Assembly (NCBI GenBank): GCA_029859555.1
Contig: JAOUCV010000083.1
Location: forward strand, 1-8,293
DNA length: 8,293 nucleotides
Direction of reading: 5' to 3'
Source of the DNA: Gammaproteobacteria bacterium
GTDB taxonomy: Bacteria; Pseudomonadota; Gammaproteobacteria; UBA9214
In this document: positions 1 through 6,101 of the stretch, in pieces
How the letters are laid out: each line of letters opens with the position of its first letter
How positions within the stretch are numbered: position 1 is the first letter of the stretch
Notes under the pieces: generated by a model
The model's input: only the letters and a program-made list of their open reading frames with translations
Database searches by the model: none
What the model was told of the DNA's origin: nothing
Made by a program: the position numbers and the translations under genes

Positions 1-68
1 TGGTGCGTTTCGTTGCCTATGACAATTACTCGCAGAGCCAGGGTCTGGCCTTTGTGGTGTACCGCTAG
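1..68 (+). CDS. cbbS: Rubisco form I small subunit, C-terminal fragment
   Basis: The partial gene is cut by the left edge. Reading from position 3 it gives VRFVAYDNYSQSQGLAFVVYR and then TAG at 66-68. The segment resembles the end of form IA carboxysomal CbbS, where an aromatic-Asp-Asn-Tyr motif precedes a closing 'VVYR'. The small subunit caps the L8S8 Rubisco that is packed inside the carboxysome. Its position directly before csoS2 is the standard cso operon order (cbbL-cbbS-csoS2). Only 21 residues are visible, so the call rests on this motif together with the context. Confidence 0.88.
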   Translation, partial: VRFVAYDNYSQSQGLAFVVYR

Positions 69-80
69 GCAAGGCGAAAC

Positions 81-106
81 GACGCCGGACGCGCGCGTCC
101 GGCGTC
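81..106 (+). promoter_or_regulatory. Strong hairpin after cbbS (attenuator or mRNA-stabilising element)
   Basis: A perfect 26-nt palindrome lies 12 nt after the cbbS stop. As RNA it forms an 11-bp stem, GACGCCGGACG (81-91) with CGTCCGGCGTC (96-106), closed by a CGCG loop. No U-tract follows (the next bases are AAGCAGTAATTGG), so it is not a standard intrinsic terminator. Inference: it stabilises or partly terminates the cbbLS message, so that Rubisco mRNA exceeds that of the downstream shell genes. The rest of the 147-bp cbbS-csoS2 gap holds a smaller inverted repeat (GCGCC/GGCGC, 161-173) and no obvious promoter. Confidence 0.7.
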
Positions 107-205
107 AAGCAGTAATTGGAAAGCAACTCCAGATTAATGTTTGCCGACGTTGCGGTTACGGCGCCCTGGGCGCGGCGGCCGGGACTGAAGCAAACCACGA
201 GTCAC

Positions 206-209
206 GAGG
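206..209 (+). promoter_or_regulatory. Ribosome binding site of csoS2
   Basis: GAGG at 206-209 lies 6 nt before ATG 216 but only 3 nt before the in-frame GTG at 213. The spacing favours ATG 216 as the true start. Confidence 0.6.
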
Positions 210-215
210 TAAGTG

Positions 216-2960
216 ATGACACAGGCCACCGATAGCACGGCCAGCGCTACTCTCTCAGGTCGCGAACTGGCTCTCAAGCGTCGCAAAGCGATGGCGCTGC
301 ATGGCAAGGCAGGTACGGTCAAAGCCGCATCCGTGAGCAGGCCGTCTGCCCGGCGTATGAATCCGGCATCCGCCGCGATGAGCGCCCCGGTTGCAGCGTC
401 TCCCGCTGTAGCGTCTCCAGCCGCAGTTTCTAGCAATATACAGCCGGCGCAGGTTCAAAGCGCAGTCGCATCCGGCGCTCGCAGCGTCAGTCGTGCGCGC
501 CGCCAGGCCATGAGCACTTCTGGCAAGGCCGCGCTGGGTTCCACCACGTCGCGTCCGAGCGGTCGTGTGCGCCCGCAGAAGGCGGCCGCCATGAGCGTGG
601 CGTCGTCAGTGAGTACTGCAAGTGCAGCAACAGCGCCAGCCGCGGAAACGGCTAAGGGCTGTGGCTGTGGTTGCAACGGTACCAAAAGCAGCTGCGACAC
701 GACCTCTGTGGAAAGCAGTGCCAGTGAAGGTAGCGCCAGCGCCATGCCGGCCGCTACTGTGTCTGCCACGACGGATTACGTCCCGGCCAGACAGGCGGGC
801 GCGCCGACCGGCCGCGCGCTGGCGCGTGCACGCCGCTCGGCACTGTCCCGGGACGGTAAATCCGGACTCAAGCGCGTCGCCGCCGCCACCAAAATTGCCA
901 CCACCATGCCGACCCAGAACTGGGAAGCGGCTATCAGCAAGGGAGCGACCGGACGCCAGGTCGCCATGCAGCGTCGTATGGTGCAATCGCTGACAGGCGA
1001 AACCAAGCCTGCTGCCGAGAAGCGTCCCAGCGGCCGCATGCGCGCCCGCATGGAAACACCGGCTCCGGCCAAGGTCGAGGAGGGTCACACCCTTGCCGGC
1101 CAGGGCGTTACCGGCACCATGGTGGAACGCAGCAAGAAAGTTACCGGCAACGAACCCGGCTCCTGCCGTGGCATCACCGGCACCGAATATATCGGCGCAG
1201 AGCAGTACGATAGCCTGTGTTCCACACGCCCGGAGCCGGCGCCGAGCAAGAGCAGCGTCAGCCAGACCAGTCGCGAACGTACCATCACCGGTACCTCGGT
1301 AAATCGTTCCGGCAACGTTACCGGCAACGAGCCCGGCACCTGCCGCGCTGTTACCGGTACCGAGTACGCCAGCAGGGAGCAGTTCGAATCCATGTGCTCC
1401 ACGCGTCCGGAACCGGCGCCGAGCAAGATCGGCGTCAGCCAGACCAGCCGTGAGCACACGGTCACCGGTACCTCGGTCGACCGTTCCAGCCAGGTTACCG
1501 GTAACGAGCCCGGCTCGAAGCGGGCCATCACCGGCACCGATTATGTGTCGCCATCCAATGGCGCCACTGCCCCGGACAAGGTCGATGTGAGCCACACCAG
1601 TCATGGCAAGGCCGTGAGTGGTACCGCCGTTGGTCACACCGGCAAGATCACCGGTGACGAACACGGTTCCTGCAGTGCCGTGACCGGTACCGAGTACCTT
1701 TCGTCGGAACAGTTCCAGGCCTGCAATACCAGTATGTCGGAAACTCCACGCAAGGTAAGCGTGATGTCGACGCGCGACGAGCAGCCGGTCTCCGGCACGG
1801 CGGTGGGGCGTTCCTCCAGGGTCACCGGCGACGAGCCCGGTTCCTGCCGTGCCATTACCGGTGCGCAGTACTACAACACCGACAGTGAGCTGTGCGCGGT
1901 TTCGGGGCCGGACAAGGTCGCGAGCATGCAGACACTGGGTGGACGTACCGTGACGGGTTCGGAGGTCGGCCGCAGCCCAAAAACAACAGGTGACGAGGCA
2001 GGTGGGTGCAAACCCGTCACCGGAACCGATTACATTGGCGCAGATCAGCAGGCTGCTGTTTGTGATGCCAGCACCCCGGTCGCACCCGTTGCCAAGGTCG
2101 CGGTCGATACCACCTGGCGTGGCCAGCCGGTAACCGGCAGCTACGTGGGTCGCTCCACGCGCGTCACCGGAGACGAGCATGGCGGTTGTTCGCCCATCAG
2201 TGGAACACCGTACATCGGCCGCAACCAGTACAGCAATTTCTGCGAAACGCCTGACAAGGAGGCGCAGGAAGCGCGCCTCAAGACCAGTGCGCTGATCCCG
2301 GCCACTGCCGTTACCGGCGATCGCCCGGGTGCCGGAGGTTCGGTGATGACGGGTGATGAGCGCGGCGCATGCGAAATCGTCAGCGGCACACCGTATGTCG
2401 GTGTCGACAATACGGCAACCAACTGTGCGACCAGCAACCGCTATGTGTCACGCACTTCCACCTGGGTGGAACCGACGCGTCCCCCGGCGCCACTGGATTT
2501 CAGTATTGTGAGCCCGGCGCGCGCTGCGCAACAAAAAGTCTATGACGGTGTTACCGGCACTGAATACAGCAGTGAGCGTATTACCGGCCCGGTGAACATG
2601 GCCGGCGGGCTGATCACTGGTACCCCGGAGTTCCGCCATCGTGATGTCGGAATGGCGCAGGGTATGCAGGAAGAAGTCACTGCCGCTGCCAGCCGCCTGA
2701 CCGGCGAGGGCAGCCAGGACGGCCGCGAGGTTACCGGTGATGCCTGGAATGCCATGAGCCGGGTCACCGGTACCGAGGGTGCTTCCAGCCAGGTACGCAA
2801 CCCGTCCGAGCGCGGCACACCGCGCGGTGCCGGCGCCAATGCCGCGCGTTTCCGCGAGGAACTAAAGCCGGCCGAGGTGCCGCCCAGCCGCATCACCGGT
2901 TCAGCCGGCAACGCCGGCGCTGGTGCCCTGGTAACCCTGTCCGGCGGTGCGCGCGGATAA
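216..2960 (+). CDS. csoS2: CsoS2, alpha-carboxysome scaffold protein
   Basis: CsoS2 is the intrinsically disordered scaffold that links Rubisco to the shell. From ATG 216 it is 914 residues. The N-region has four Rubisco-binding N-repeats with the basic pattern GRxxAxxRRxxxxxxGKxG, at about residues 15-33, 89-107, 199-217 and 246-264. The middle region (about 297-676) has seven M-repeats built on paired V/ITG motifs with a conserved GSC...C cysteine pair. The C-region (677-914) has further VTG/ITG units and the conserved-looking end ITGSAGNAGAGALVTLSGG, known in the family to engage the shell. The protein is rich in Ala, Ser, Thr and Gly and has no membrane segment. Oddities: a CxCxCx6C cluster at residues 149-160, M3 without cysteines, and a -1 frameshift cassette in M6 that predicts a 592-residue short form. 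GTG 213 is an alternative start that adds one residue. Confidence 0.97.
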   Translation: MTQATDSTASATLSGRELALKRRKAMALHGKAGTVKAASVSRPSARRMNPASAAMSAPVAASPAVASPAAVSSNIQPAQVQSAVASGARSVSRARRQAMSTSGKAALGSTTSRPSGRVRPQKAAAMSVASSVSTASAATAPAAETAKGCGCGCNGTKSSCDTTSVESSASEGSASAMPAATVSATTDYVPARQAGAPTGRALARARRSALSRDGKSGLKRVAAATKIATTMPTQNWEAAISKGATGRQVAMQRRMVQSLTGETKPAAEKRPSGRMRARMETPAPAKVEEGHTLAGQGVTGTMVERSKKVTGNEPGSCRGITGTEYIGAEQYDSLCSTRPEPAPSKSSVSQTSRERTITGTSVNRSGNVTGNEPGTCRAVTGTEYASREQFESMCSTRPEPAPSKIGVSQTSREHTVTGTSVDRSSQVTGNEPGSKRAITGTDYVSPSNGATAPDKVDVSHTSHGKAVSGTAVGHTGKITGDEHGSCSAVTGTEYLSSEQFQACNTSMSETPRKVSVMSTRDEQPVSGTAVGRSSRVTGDEPGSCRAITGAQYYNTDSELCAVSGPDKVASMQTLGGRTVTGSEVGRSPKTTGDEAGGCKPVTGTDYIGADQQAAVCDASTPVAPVAKVAVDTTWRGQPVTGSYVGRSTRVTGDEHGGCSPISGTPYIGRNQYSNFCETPDKEAQEARLKTSALIPATAVTGDRPGAGGSVMTGDERGACEIVSGTPYVGVDNTATNCATSNRYVSRTSTWVEPTRPPAPLDFSIVSPARAAQQKVYDGVTGTEYSSERITGPVNMAGGLITGTPEFRHRDVGMAQGMQEEVTAAASRLTGEGSQDGREVTGDAWNAMSRVTGTEGASSQVRNPSERGTPRGAGANAARFREELKPAEVPPSRITGSAGNAGAGALVTLSGGARG
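258..1007 (+). repeat. Four CsoS2 N-repeats (Rubisco-binding helices)
   Basis: Four dispersed basic units occur: GRELALKRRKAMALHGKAG (258-314), RSVSRARRQAMSTSGKAAL (480-536), GRALARARRSALSRDGKSG (810-866) and GRQVAMQRRMVQSLTGETK (951-1007). Similar N-repeats in Halothiobacillus CsoS2 form a helix that binds at the Rubisco subunit interface. The fourth copy is the most divergent and lacks the G-K-x-G ending. Two further R-rich stretches (RPSGRVRPQ and RPSGRMRAR) follow copies 2 and 4. Confidence 0.85.
1104..2243 (+). repeat. Seven CsoS2 M-repeats
   Basis: Each unit reads approximately V-T/S-G-T-x-V-x-R-S-x-x-V-T-G-N/D-E-P/H-G-S-C-x-x-I/V-T-G-T-E-Y-(I/V)-G-x-x-Q-(x)n-C. Units M1 and M2 are the most alike: a conserved linker CSTRPEPAPSK...VSQTSRE recurs with a period of 177 nt (Cys codons at 1218 and 1395), which suggests a recent internal duplication. 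M3 lacks both cysteines. M6 carries the frameshift element. A further unit of the same kind (TGDRPG...TGDERGAC...SGTPYVG...C) follows in the C-region at about 2310-2430. Confidence 0.85.
1976..2021 (+). promoter_or_regulatory. Programmed -1 ribosomal frameshift element in csoS2
   Basis: The heptamer C CCA AAA (1976-1982) fits the canonical X XXY YYZ slippery pattern in the csoS2 reading frame (AGC CCA AAA ACA). A 6-nt spacer (ACAACA) follows. Then comes a nested hairpin: outer stem GGTGAC (1989-1994) with GTCACC (2016-2021), a 9-nt bulge, and inner stem GGGT (2004-2007) with ACCC (2012-2015) closed by GCAA, a GNRA tetraloop. After a -1 slip the codons are AAC AAC AGG and then TGA (1991-1993). 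The short product is 589 zero-frame residues plus Asn-Asn-Arg, 592 in all, ending within M6. In H. neapolitanus, -1 frameshifting is known to make CsoS2A and CsoS2B from one gene; that this exact site works here is inference. Confidence 0.85.
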
Positions 2961-2968
2961 GGGCTATT

Positions 2969-2972
2969 GAGG
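2969..2972 (+). promoter_or_regulatory. Ribosome binding site deciding the csoSCA start
   Basis: GAGG at 2969-2972 is 9 nt before GTG 2982. It overlaps the upstream in-frame TTG at 2967, so TTG cannot use it. This supports GTG 2982, which gives an MNTR-type N-terminus like that of Halothiobacillus CsoSCA. Confidence 0.6.
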
Positions 2973-2981
2973 ACACGTCAG

Positions 2982-4454
2982 GTGAACACACGCAAAAGAC
3001 TCGCTGCCATGCTAACTGCCGAAATCCGCCATGCGGCGGAACTCGACAATCCCGCATGTGTGATCGGTCCGGGGGAGAGCTGTGAGCATGCCCTGGTCGA
3101 CGAGGAGTTGAATCGTCGCCTGTACGCCTACGAGGAAACGGTACGCGGTCGCTTCACGCCCATTGTCGATACACTGAAAACCATCTCTGCCTTCCAGCAT
3201 GAACTGGACTTCGTCTCCCGCGCCCAGCGTATCGCGCAGGACCGACTGGGATTCGAGCTGCCGGCGGAGCTGCTGGATGATGCCTGGGTGTCCGGCCTGG
3301 ATCTGCGTGCCCTGCATTCCTACTGCATTTTCCGCAGTTTCAAGGCGTGCATCACCAGTACCGATACCGACCAGGCACCCTGGCGTGACCGGATGATGAT
3401 CGATGCGGCGTTCATTCACGCCTGCGGTTATCACACTGTCGGTGTCAGTCCCTGCGCCGATGGCCGCCTGCAGGGCCTGCTGCCCTTCGTGTTTCGCGTG
3501 TCTCCGGATGCACCGGTGACCGTCAAGGCCTACGCCGGTGTGATGTTCGATGTCGAAGACGACGTGGTCGACTGGACCCGGCGTGAGCTGCTGCGTATAG
3601 CCGATAATGACCAGGGCAATTACCTGAAGATCGCGGTGTACCACTACAGCAGTTCTCATCCCGACGATCAGGGCTGCGCGGCGCACGGCAGCAACGACGA
3701 AAAGGCGACCCAGGCCGCTGCCGACCGCCTGGCGGAAATGCGCGCCGCGCTTGAGAATACCTACGGTATCGGTGCTGCGCCCGATACCCTGCTGGTGGGC
3801 ATGGATACCGATACCGATGCGCTGCGCGTGCACCTGCCGGACAACGACAGCGGCAATTGTCCCAGGCGCTTTGTGGAGACTGCGAAGCTGTTCAACGACA
3901 CGCTTGGCCTGAGCAAGGCAGCAGCGTGCGAGGAGATCAGTCTCGCGGTGGCCGAGGCCGAGGCCGGTTGCGGTACCCAGCCCGGCATGCGCCAGTTCAT
4001 CCTGCGCCTGCTGGAAGCCAATCTCTCGCAGATCCAGTACGTGATCCAGCATCACGCCGGACGTTACGCTGTGATCGGCCACAATGAGCGCTTCATCTGC
4101 GCCGGCGAGGCGATGAGCGAACTGCAACTGCGCAACAAGTTTTATTTCGCCCATCTCGACACGGTCGAGGAGGGTGCGGCCGACATGGATGTCGGGATCA
4201 AGATTTTTACCGGGCTGAACATCAGCCGCGGGCTGGCGGTGCCGGTGCTGGTGCACTTCCACTACTCCTCGCGCGTGCCGGCCGCCCGCGAACGTGCCGT
4301 GATGCGCTGCCAGCGGGTACGCATGGCGATCGAGTCACGTTATGCCAGGCTGCACGAGCAGGGACTGTTGCACTGCCAGATGGCGGTGAGCGATACCGAG
4401 GGCAGCGAGCGATGCACCTTTGTGGAAGACGACGCCCGGGTGGCGCTACATTAG
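2982..4454 (+). CDS. csoSCA: CsoSCA (CsoS3), carboxysomal carbonic anhydrase
   Basis: This is the beta-class (formerly 'epsilon') zinc carbonic anhydrase that turns bicarbonate into CO2 for Rubisco inside the carboxysome. From GTG 2982 it is 490 residues, close to the family length. The expected zinc ligands are visible: Cys158 in SPCADGRLQG, His221 in IAVYHYSS, and Cys232 in GCAAHGSND. Asp160 and Arg162 form the Asp-Arg dyad. Matching family segments are KAYAGVMFDVEDD, LLVGMDTDTDALRVH, HLDTVEE and DVGIKIFTGLNISRGL. The C-terminal half follows the family pattern of a degenerate second carbonic anhydrase-like domain. It begins 21 nt after csoS2. The N-terminus before the conserved ACVIGP segment is only about 25 residues, shorter than I recall for Halothiobacillus, where a disordered N-terminal peptide binds Rubisco. 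ATG 3009 and TTG 2967 are alternative starts. Confidence 0.95.
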   Translation: MNTRKRLAAMLTAEIRHAAELDNPACVIGPGESCEHALVDEELNRRLYAYEETVRGRFTPIVDTLKTISAFQHELDFVSRAQRIAQDRLGFELPAELLDDAWVSGLDLRALHSYCIFRSFKACITSTDTDQAPWRDRMMIDAAFIHACGYHTVGVSPCADGRLQGLLPFVFRVSPDAPVTVKAYAGVMFDVEDDVVDWTRRELLRIADNDQGNYLKIAVYHYSSSHPDDQGCAAHGSNDEKATQAAADRLAEMRAALENTYGIGAAPDTLLVGMDTDTDALRVHLPDNDSGNCPRRFVETAKLFNDTLGLSKAAACEEISLAVAEAEAGCGTQPGMRQFILRLLEANLSQIQYVIQHHAGRYAVIGHNERFICAGEAMSELQLRNKFYFAHLDTVEEGAADMDVGIKIFTGLNISRGLAVPVLVHFHYSSRVPAARERAVMRCQRVRMAIESRYARLHEQGLLHCQMAVSDTEGSERCTFVEDDARVALH

Positions 4455-4478
4455 CAGGATGATTCGCCGAGGCAGATT

Positions 4479-4733
4479 ATGAGAATCATGCAAGTTGAAA
4501 AAACGCTGGTTTCGACCAACCGGATCCAGCAGATGGGGCACCGTCCGCTGCTGGTCGTGATCGACAAGCCGGGTGGTACACCTGCTGTCGCAGTCGACGC
4601 GGTGGGTTGCATACCCGGTGACTGGGTGATCTGCGTTGGTTCATCGGCCGCGCGTGAAGCGGCCGGCAGCAAGGAGTACCCGAGCGATCTGACCATTGTC
4701 GGCATTATTGACCAATGGGAGAAGCAGGGCTGA
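4479..4733 (+). CDS. csoS4A: CsoS4A, carboxysome vertex protein (BMC-P)
   Basis: This 84-residue BMC-P (EutN/CcmL family) protein forms pentamers that close the icosahedral vertices of the shell. The N-terminus MRIMQVEKTLVSTNRI, the VDAVGCIPGDWV segment (39-50), the GSSAAR loop (54-59) and the closing DLTIVGIIDQW are typical of CsoS4A. A Shine-Dalgarno sequence GAGG (4469-4472) lies 6 nt before the ATG. It starts 24 nt after csoSCA, and its stop overlaps the csoS4B start by one base (TGATG), so the two vertex proteins are probably translationally coupled. Confidence 0.95.
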   Translation: MRIMQVEKTLVSTNRIQQMGHRPLLVVIDKPGGTPAVAVDAVGCIPGDWVICVGSSAAREAAGSKEYPSDLTIVGIIDQWEKQG

Positions 4734-4978
4734 TGGAGATCATGCGCGTGGTTGATGATCTGGTGTGCACGCGGCGCGTGCCGGGACTCAATCTGTCCTC
4801 GCTGCGGGTGCTGGAGAATCTGAGGGGTGGCTATTTAGTAGCGACCGATCCGGTGGGCGCGCCGCCGGGAAAATGGGTGTTCACCGCCAGTGGCAGCGCC
4901 GCGCGCTGGGCAATGCCGGATTCGGACACCCATACCGATCTGACCATTTGCGGAATCATCGACAACTGGGAAGAGTGA
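4733..4978 (+). CDS. csoS4B: CsoS4B, carboxysome vertex protein (BMC-P)
   Basis: This is the second pentameric vertex protein, 81 residues. It starts [15 protein letters not shown], contains [15 protein letters not shown] and the pore-side SGSAAR loop (53-58), and ends [16 protein letters not shown] 4733 is preferred over the in-frame ATG at 4715. It gives the MEVMRV-like start of the family, overlaps the csoS4A stop by one base, and has GGGAGAAG (4717-4724) as ribosome binding site 8 nt upstream. CsoS4A and CsoS4B are distinct paralogues that co-occur in nearly all cso operons and are needed in low copy number for shell closure. Confidence 0.94.
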   Translation: MEIMRVVDDLVCTRRVPGLNLSSLRVLENLRGGYLVATDPVGAPPGKWVFTASGSAARWAMPDSDTHTDLTICGIIDNWEE

Positions 4979-5066
4979 GAACAAGTGGTTAAGGCGTTCA
5001 AGCAGACGCCCTGGTAGTTTGGAAAGCAAGAGTTCAATTTTTTTTATTAGACGAAGGAGTAATGAA
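4979..5066 (+). promoter_or_regulatory. T-rich leader of the csoS1 genes (possible internal promoter or processing site)
   Basis: This 88-bp gap separates the low-copy vertex genes from the high-copy shell genes. It holds a weak hairpin, GGCGT (4993-4997) with ACGCC (5006-5010) around an 8-nt loop, and a run of eight T (5038-5045) 27 nt further on, too distant for an intrinsic terminator. A poor sigma-70-like pair, TTGGAA (5019-5024) and TTTATT (5043-5048) with an 18-nt spacer, is possible. AAGGAG at 5054-5059, 7 nt before ATG 5067, is the best Shine-Dalgarno sequence in the window. The layout suggests separate boosting of CsoS1 synthesis, by an internal promoter, mRNA processing or translation strength. 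Confidence 0.4.
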
Positions 5067-5363
5067 ATGGCTGAAAGTATGGGTATTGCCCTAGGTATGA
5101 TCGAAACCCGCGGTCTGGTTCCCGCGATTGAAGCAGCTGATGCCATGACCAAGGCGGCTGAAGTGCGTCTGGTTGGTCGTCAGTTCGTTGGTGGCGGCTA
5201 CGTAACCGTGCTGGTGCGCGGCGAAACCGGTGCTGTTAACGCTGCTGTTCGTGCTGGCGCTGATGCCTGCGAACGCGTCGGTGACGGCCTGGTTGCCGCT
5301 CACATCATCGCCCGTGTACACAGCGAAGTGGAAGGTATTCTGCCGACTTCCCCGACTGCTTAA
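5067..5363 (+). CDS. csoS1C: CsoS1C-type BMC-H major shell protein
   Basis: This 98-residue BMC-H protein forms the hexamers that tile the shell facets. It has the family signature [24 protein letters not shown] and the central pore loop FVGGGY (40-45), and ends [17 protein letters not shown] 5067 is chosen over the in-frame ATG 5019 because AAGGAG lies 7 nt upstream and the length then matches the family's 98 residues. By position (first of three after csoS4B) it corresponds to csoS1C of H. neapolitanus. The C/A/B labels follow order and length, not a tree. Codons such as GGT, GCT and GTT are used heavily, in contrast to the GGC/GCC-rich neighbours, as expected for a highly expressed protein. 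Confidence 0.93.
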   Translation: MAESMGIALGMIETRGLVPAIEAADAMTKAAEVRLVGRQFVGGGYVTVLVRGETGAVNAAVRAGADACERVGDGLVAAHIIARVHSEVEGILPTSPTA

Positions 5364-5578
5364 TTCATTCTTAAATCGGCAAGTATTCTTAATATTAGGA
5401 GCAAGAAAATGGCAAACACCACTGGTATCGCCCTTGGCATGATTGAAACCCGCGGTCTGGTTCCCGCGATTGAAGCCGCTGATGCAATGACCAAGGCGGC
5501 TGAAGTGCGCCTGGTTGGTCGTCAGTTCGTTGGTGGCGGCTACGTAACCGTGCTGGTGCGCGGCGAAACCGGTGCTGT
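5169..5578 (+). repeat. Near-identical duplicated blocks in the first two csoS1 genes
   Basis: A 68-nt block is identical at 5169-5236 and 5511-5578 (offset 342). Shorter perfect stretches lie on both sides. Even synonymous positions match, whereas the third paralogue differs at many wobble positions in the same codons. This indicates recent duplication or gene conversion between the first two genes. Confidence 0.8.
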
Positions 5579-5705
5579 GAACGCTGCGGTTCGCGCCGGT
5601 GCCGATGCCTGCGAACGCGTCGGTGACGGCCTGGTTGCCGCGCACATCATCGCCCGTGTACACAGCGAAGTTGAAGGCATTCTGCCGACTGCGCCGTCCG
5701 CGTAA
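5409..5705 (+). CDS. csoS1A: CsoS1A-type BMC-H major shell protein
   Basis: This is the second BMC-H paralogue, 98 residues. It differs from its upstream neighbour only at the N-terminus ([10 protein letters not shown] against [10 protein letters not shown]) and near the C-terminus (PTAPSA against PTSPTA). It carries the same FVGGGY pore loop and the [21 protein letters not shown] core, and forms facet hexamers. AGGAG (5397-5401) lies 7 nt before ATG 5409. The 45-bp gap upstream is AT-rich and shows no terminator. Having two almost identical genes probably raises the dose of the main shell protein. Confidence 0.94.
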   Translation: MANTTGIALGMIETRGLVPAIEAADAMTKAAEVRLVGRQFVGGGYVTVLVRGETGAVNAAVRAGADACERVGDGLVAAHIIARVHSEVEGILPTAPSA

Positions 5706-5754
5706 GCTGACGATTGCAGGCAACAGCAATACTATTAATTAATGGAGAATATTC

Positions 5755-6093
5755 ATGGCTAACGTAACCGGTGTTGCCCTGGGAATGATTGAAACCCGCG
5801 GCCTGGTGCCCGCCATCGAAGCGGCTGACGCGATGACGAAGGCGGCTGAAGTCAAGCTGGTAGATCGTCAGTTCGTGGGTGGTGGCTATGTGACGGTACT
5901 CGTGCGTGGTGAAACCGGTGCGGTGAACGCAGCGGTTCGCGCCGGCGCCGATGCCTGCGAACGGGTGGGTGACGGCCTGGTTGCCGCGCACATCATCGCC
6001 CGCGTGCACACGGAAGTGGAAGGCATCCTGCCGACCTCGCCCTCTGCCGATGGCGGTGGCCGCGACGCCGAGATCACCTCGACCCGTAGCTAG
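5755..6093 (+). CDS. csoS1B: CsoS1B-type BMC-H shell protein with C-terminal tail
   Basis: This is the third BMC-H paralogue, 112 residues. The core is almost the same as the other two and has the FVGGGY pore loop, but it carries Lys34 and Asp37 (EVKLVDRQF) in place of Arg and Gly. After ILPTSPSA it has an extra polar tail, [14 protein letters not shown]. In H. neapolitanus the third paralogue CsoS1B is also longer and less abundant. GGAGA (5744-5748) lies 6 nt before the ATG, in a 49-bp AT-rich gap with a short palindrome (ATTAATTAAT). The DNA has diverged more from the first two genes than they have from each other. The tail could face the lumen or the cytosol. Confidence 0.92.
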   Translation: MANVTGVALGMIETRGLVPAIEAADAMTKAAEVKLVDRQFVGGGYVTVLVRGETGAVNAAVRAGADACERVGDGLVAAHIIARVHTEVEGILPTSPSADGGGRDAEITSTRS

Positions 6094-6101
6094 GCCGGAC
6101 G

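Noticed and set aside
161..173. GCGCC/GGCGC inverted repeat upstream of csoS2 as an RBS-blocking hairpin
   Set aside because: It has only 5 bp, a 3-nt loop, and ends more than 30 nt before the ribosome binding site. It is expected by chance in GC-rich DNA.
13..216. 67-residue + strand frame overlapping the cbbS end and the csoS2 leader
   Set aside because: It starts inside cbbS in another frame, has no good ribosome binding site, and its C-terminal part only reads through the palindrome.
606..2180. Long 524-residue open frame on the - strand over csoS2
   Set aside because: It is an antisense shadow of a GC-rich repetitive gene. It has odd composition (many Gly, Ala, Arg, His), no recognisable domain, and lies wholly within a certain gene.
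1104..2243. Regular VTG-coding repeats as a CRISPR-like or minisatellite array
   Set aside because: The units are in frame, protein-conserved and nucleotide-divergent, which fits CsoS2 M-repeats and not a non-coding array.
2531..2537. A-rich run ACAAAAA in csoS2 as a second frameshift site
   Set aside because: In the reading frame it is A CAA AAA, which does not fit X XXY YYZ, and no hairpin was seen close by.
3012..4262. 416-residue open frame on the - strand over csoSCA
   Set aside because: It is antisense to a well-supported carbonic anhydrase and results from third-position GC bias. No family motif is seen.
4993..5045. Intrinsic terminator after csoS4B
   Set aside because: The only stem is 5 bp with an 8-nt loop, and the T8 run begins 27 nt after it, too far for a rho-independent terminator. 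The shell genes downstream clearly belong to the operon.
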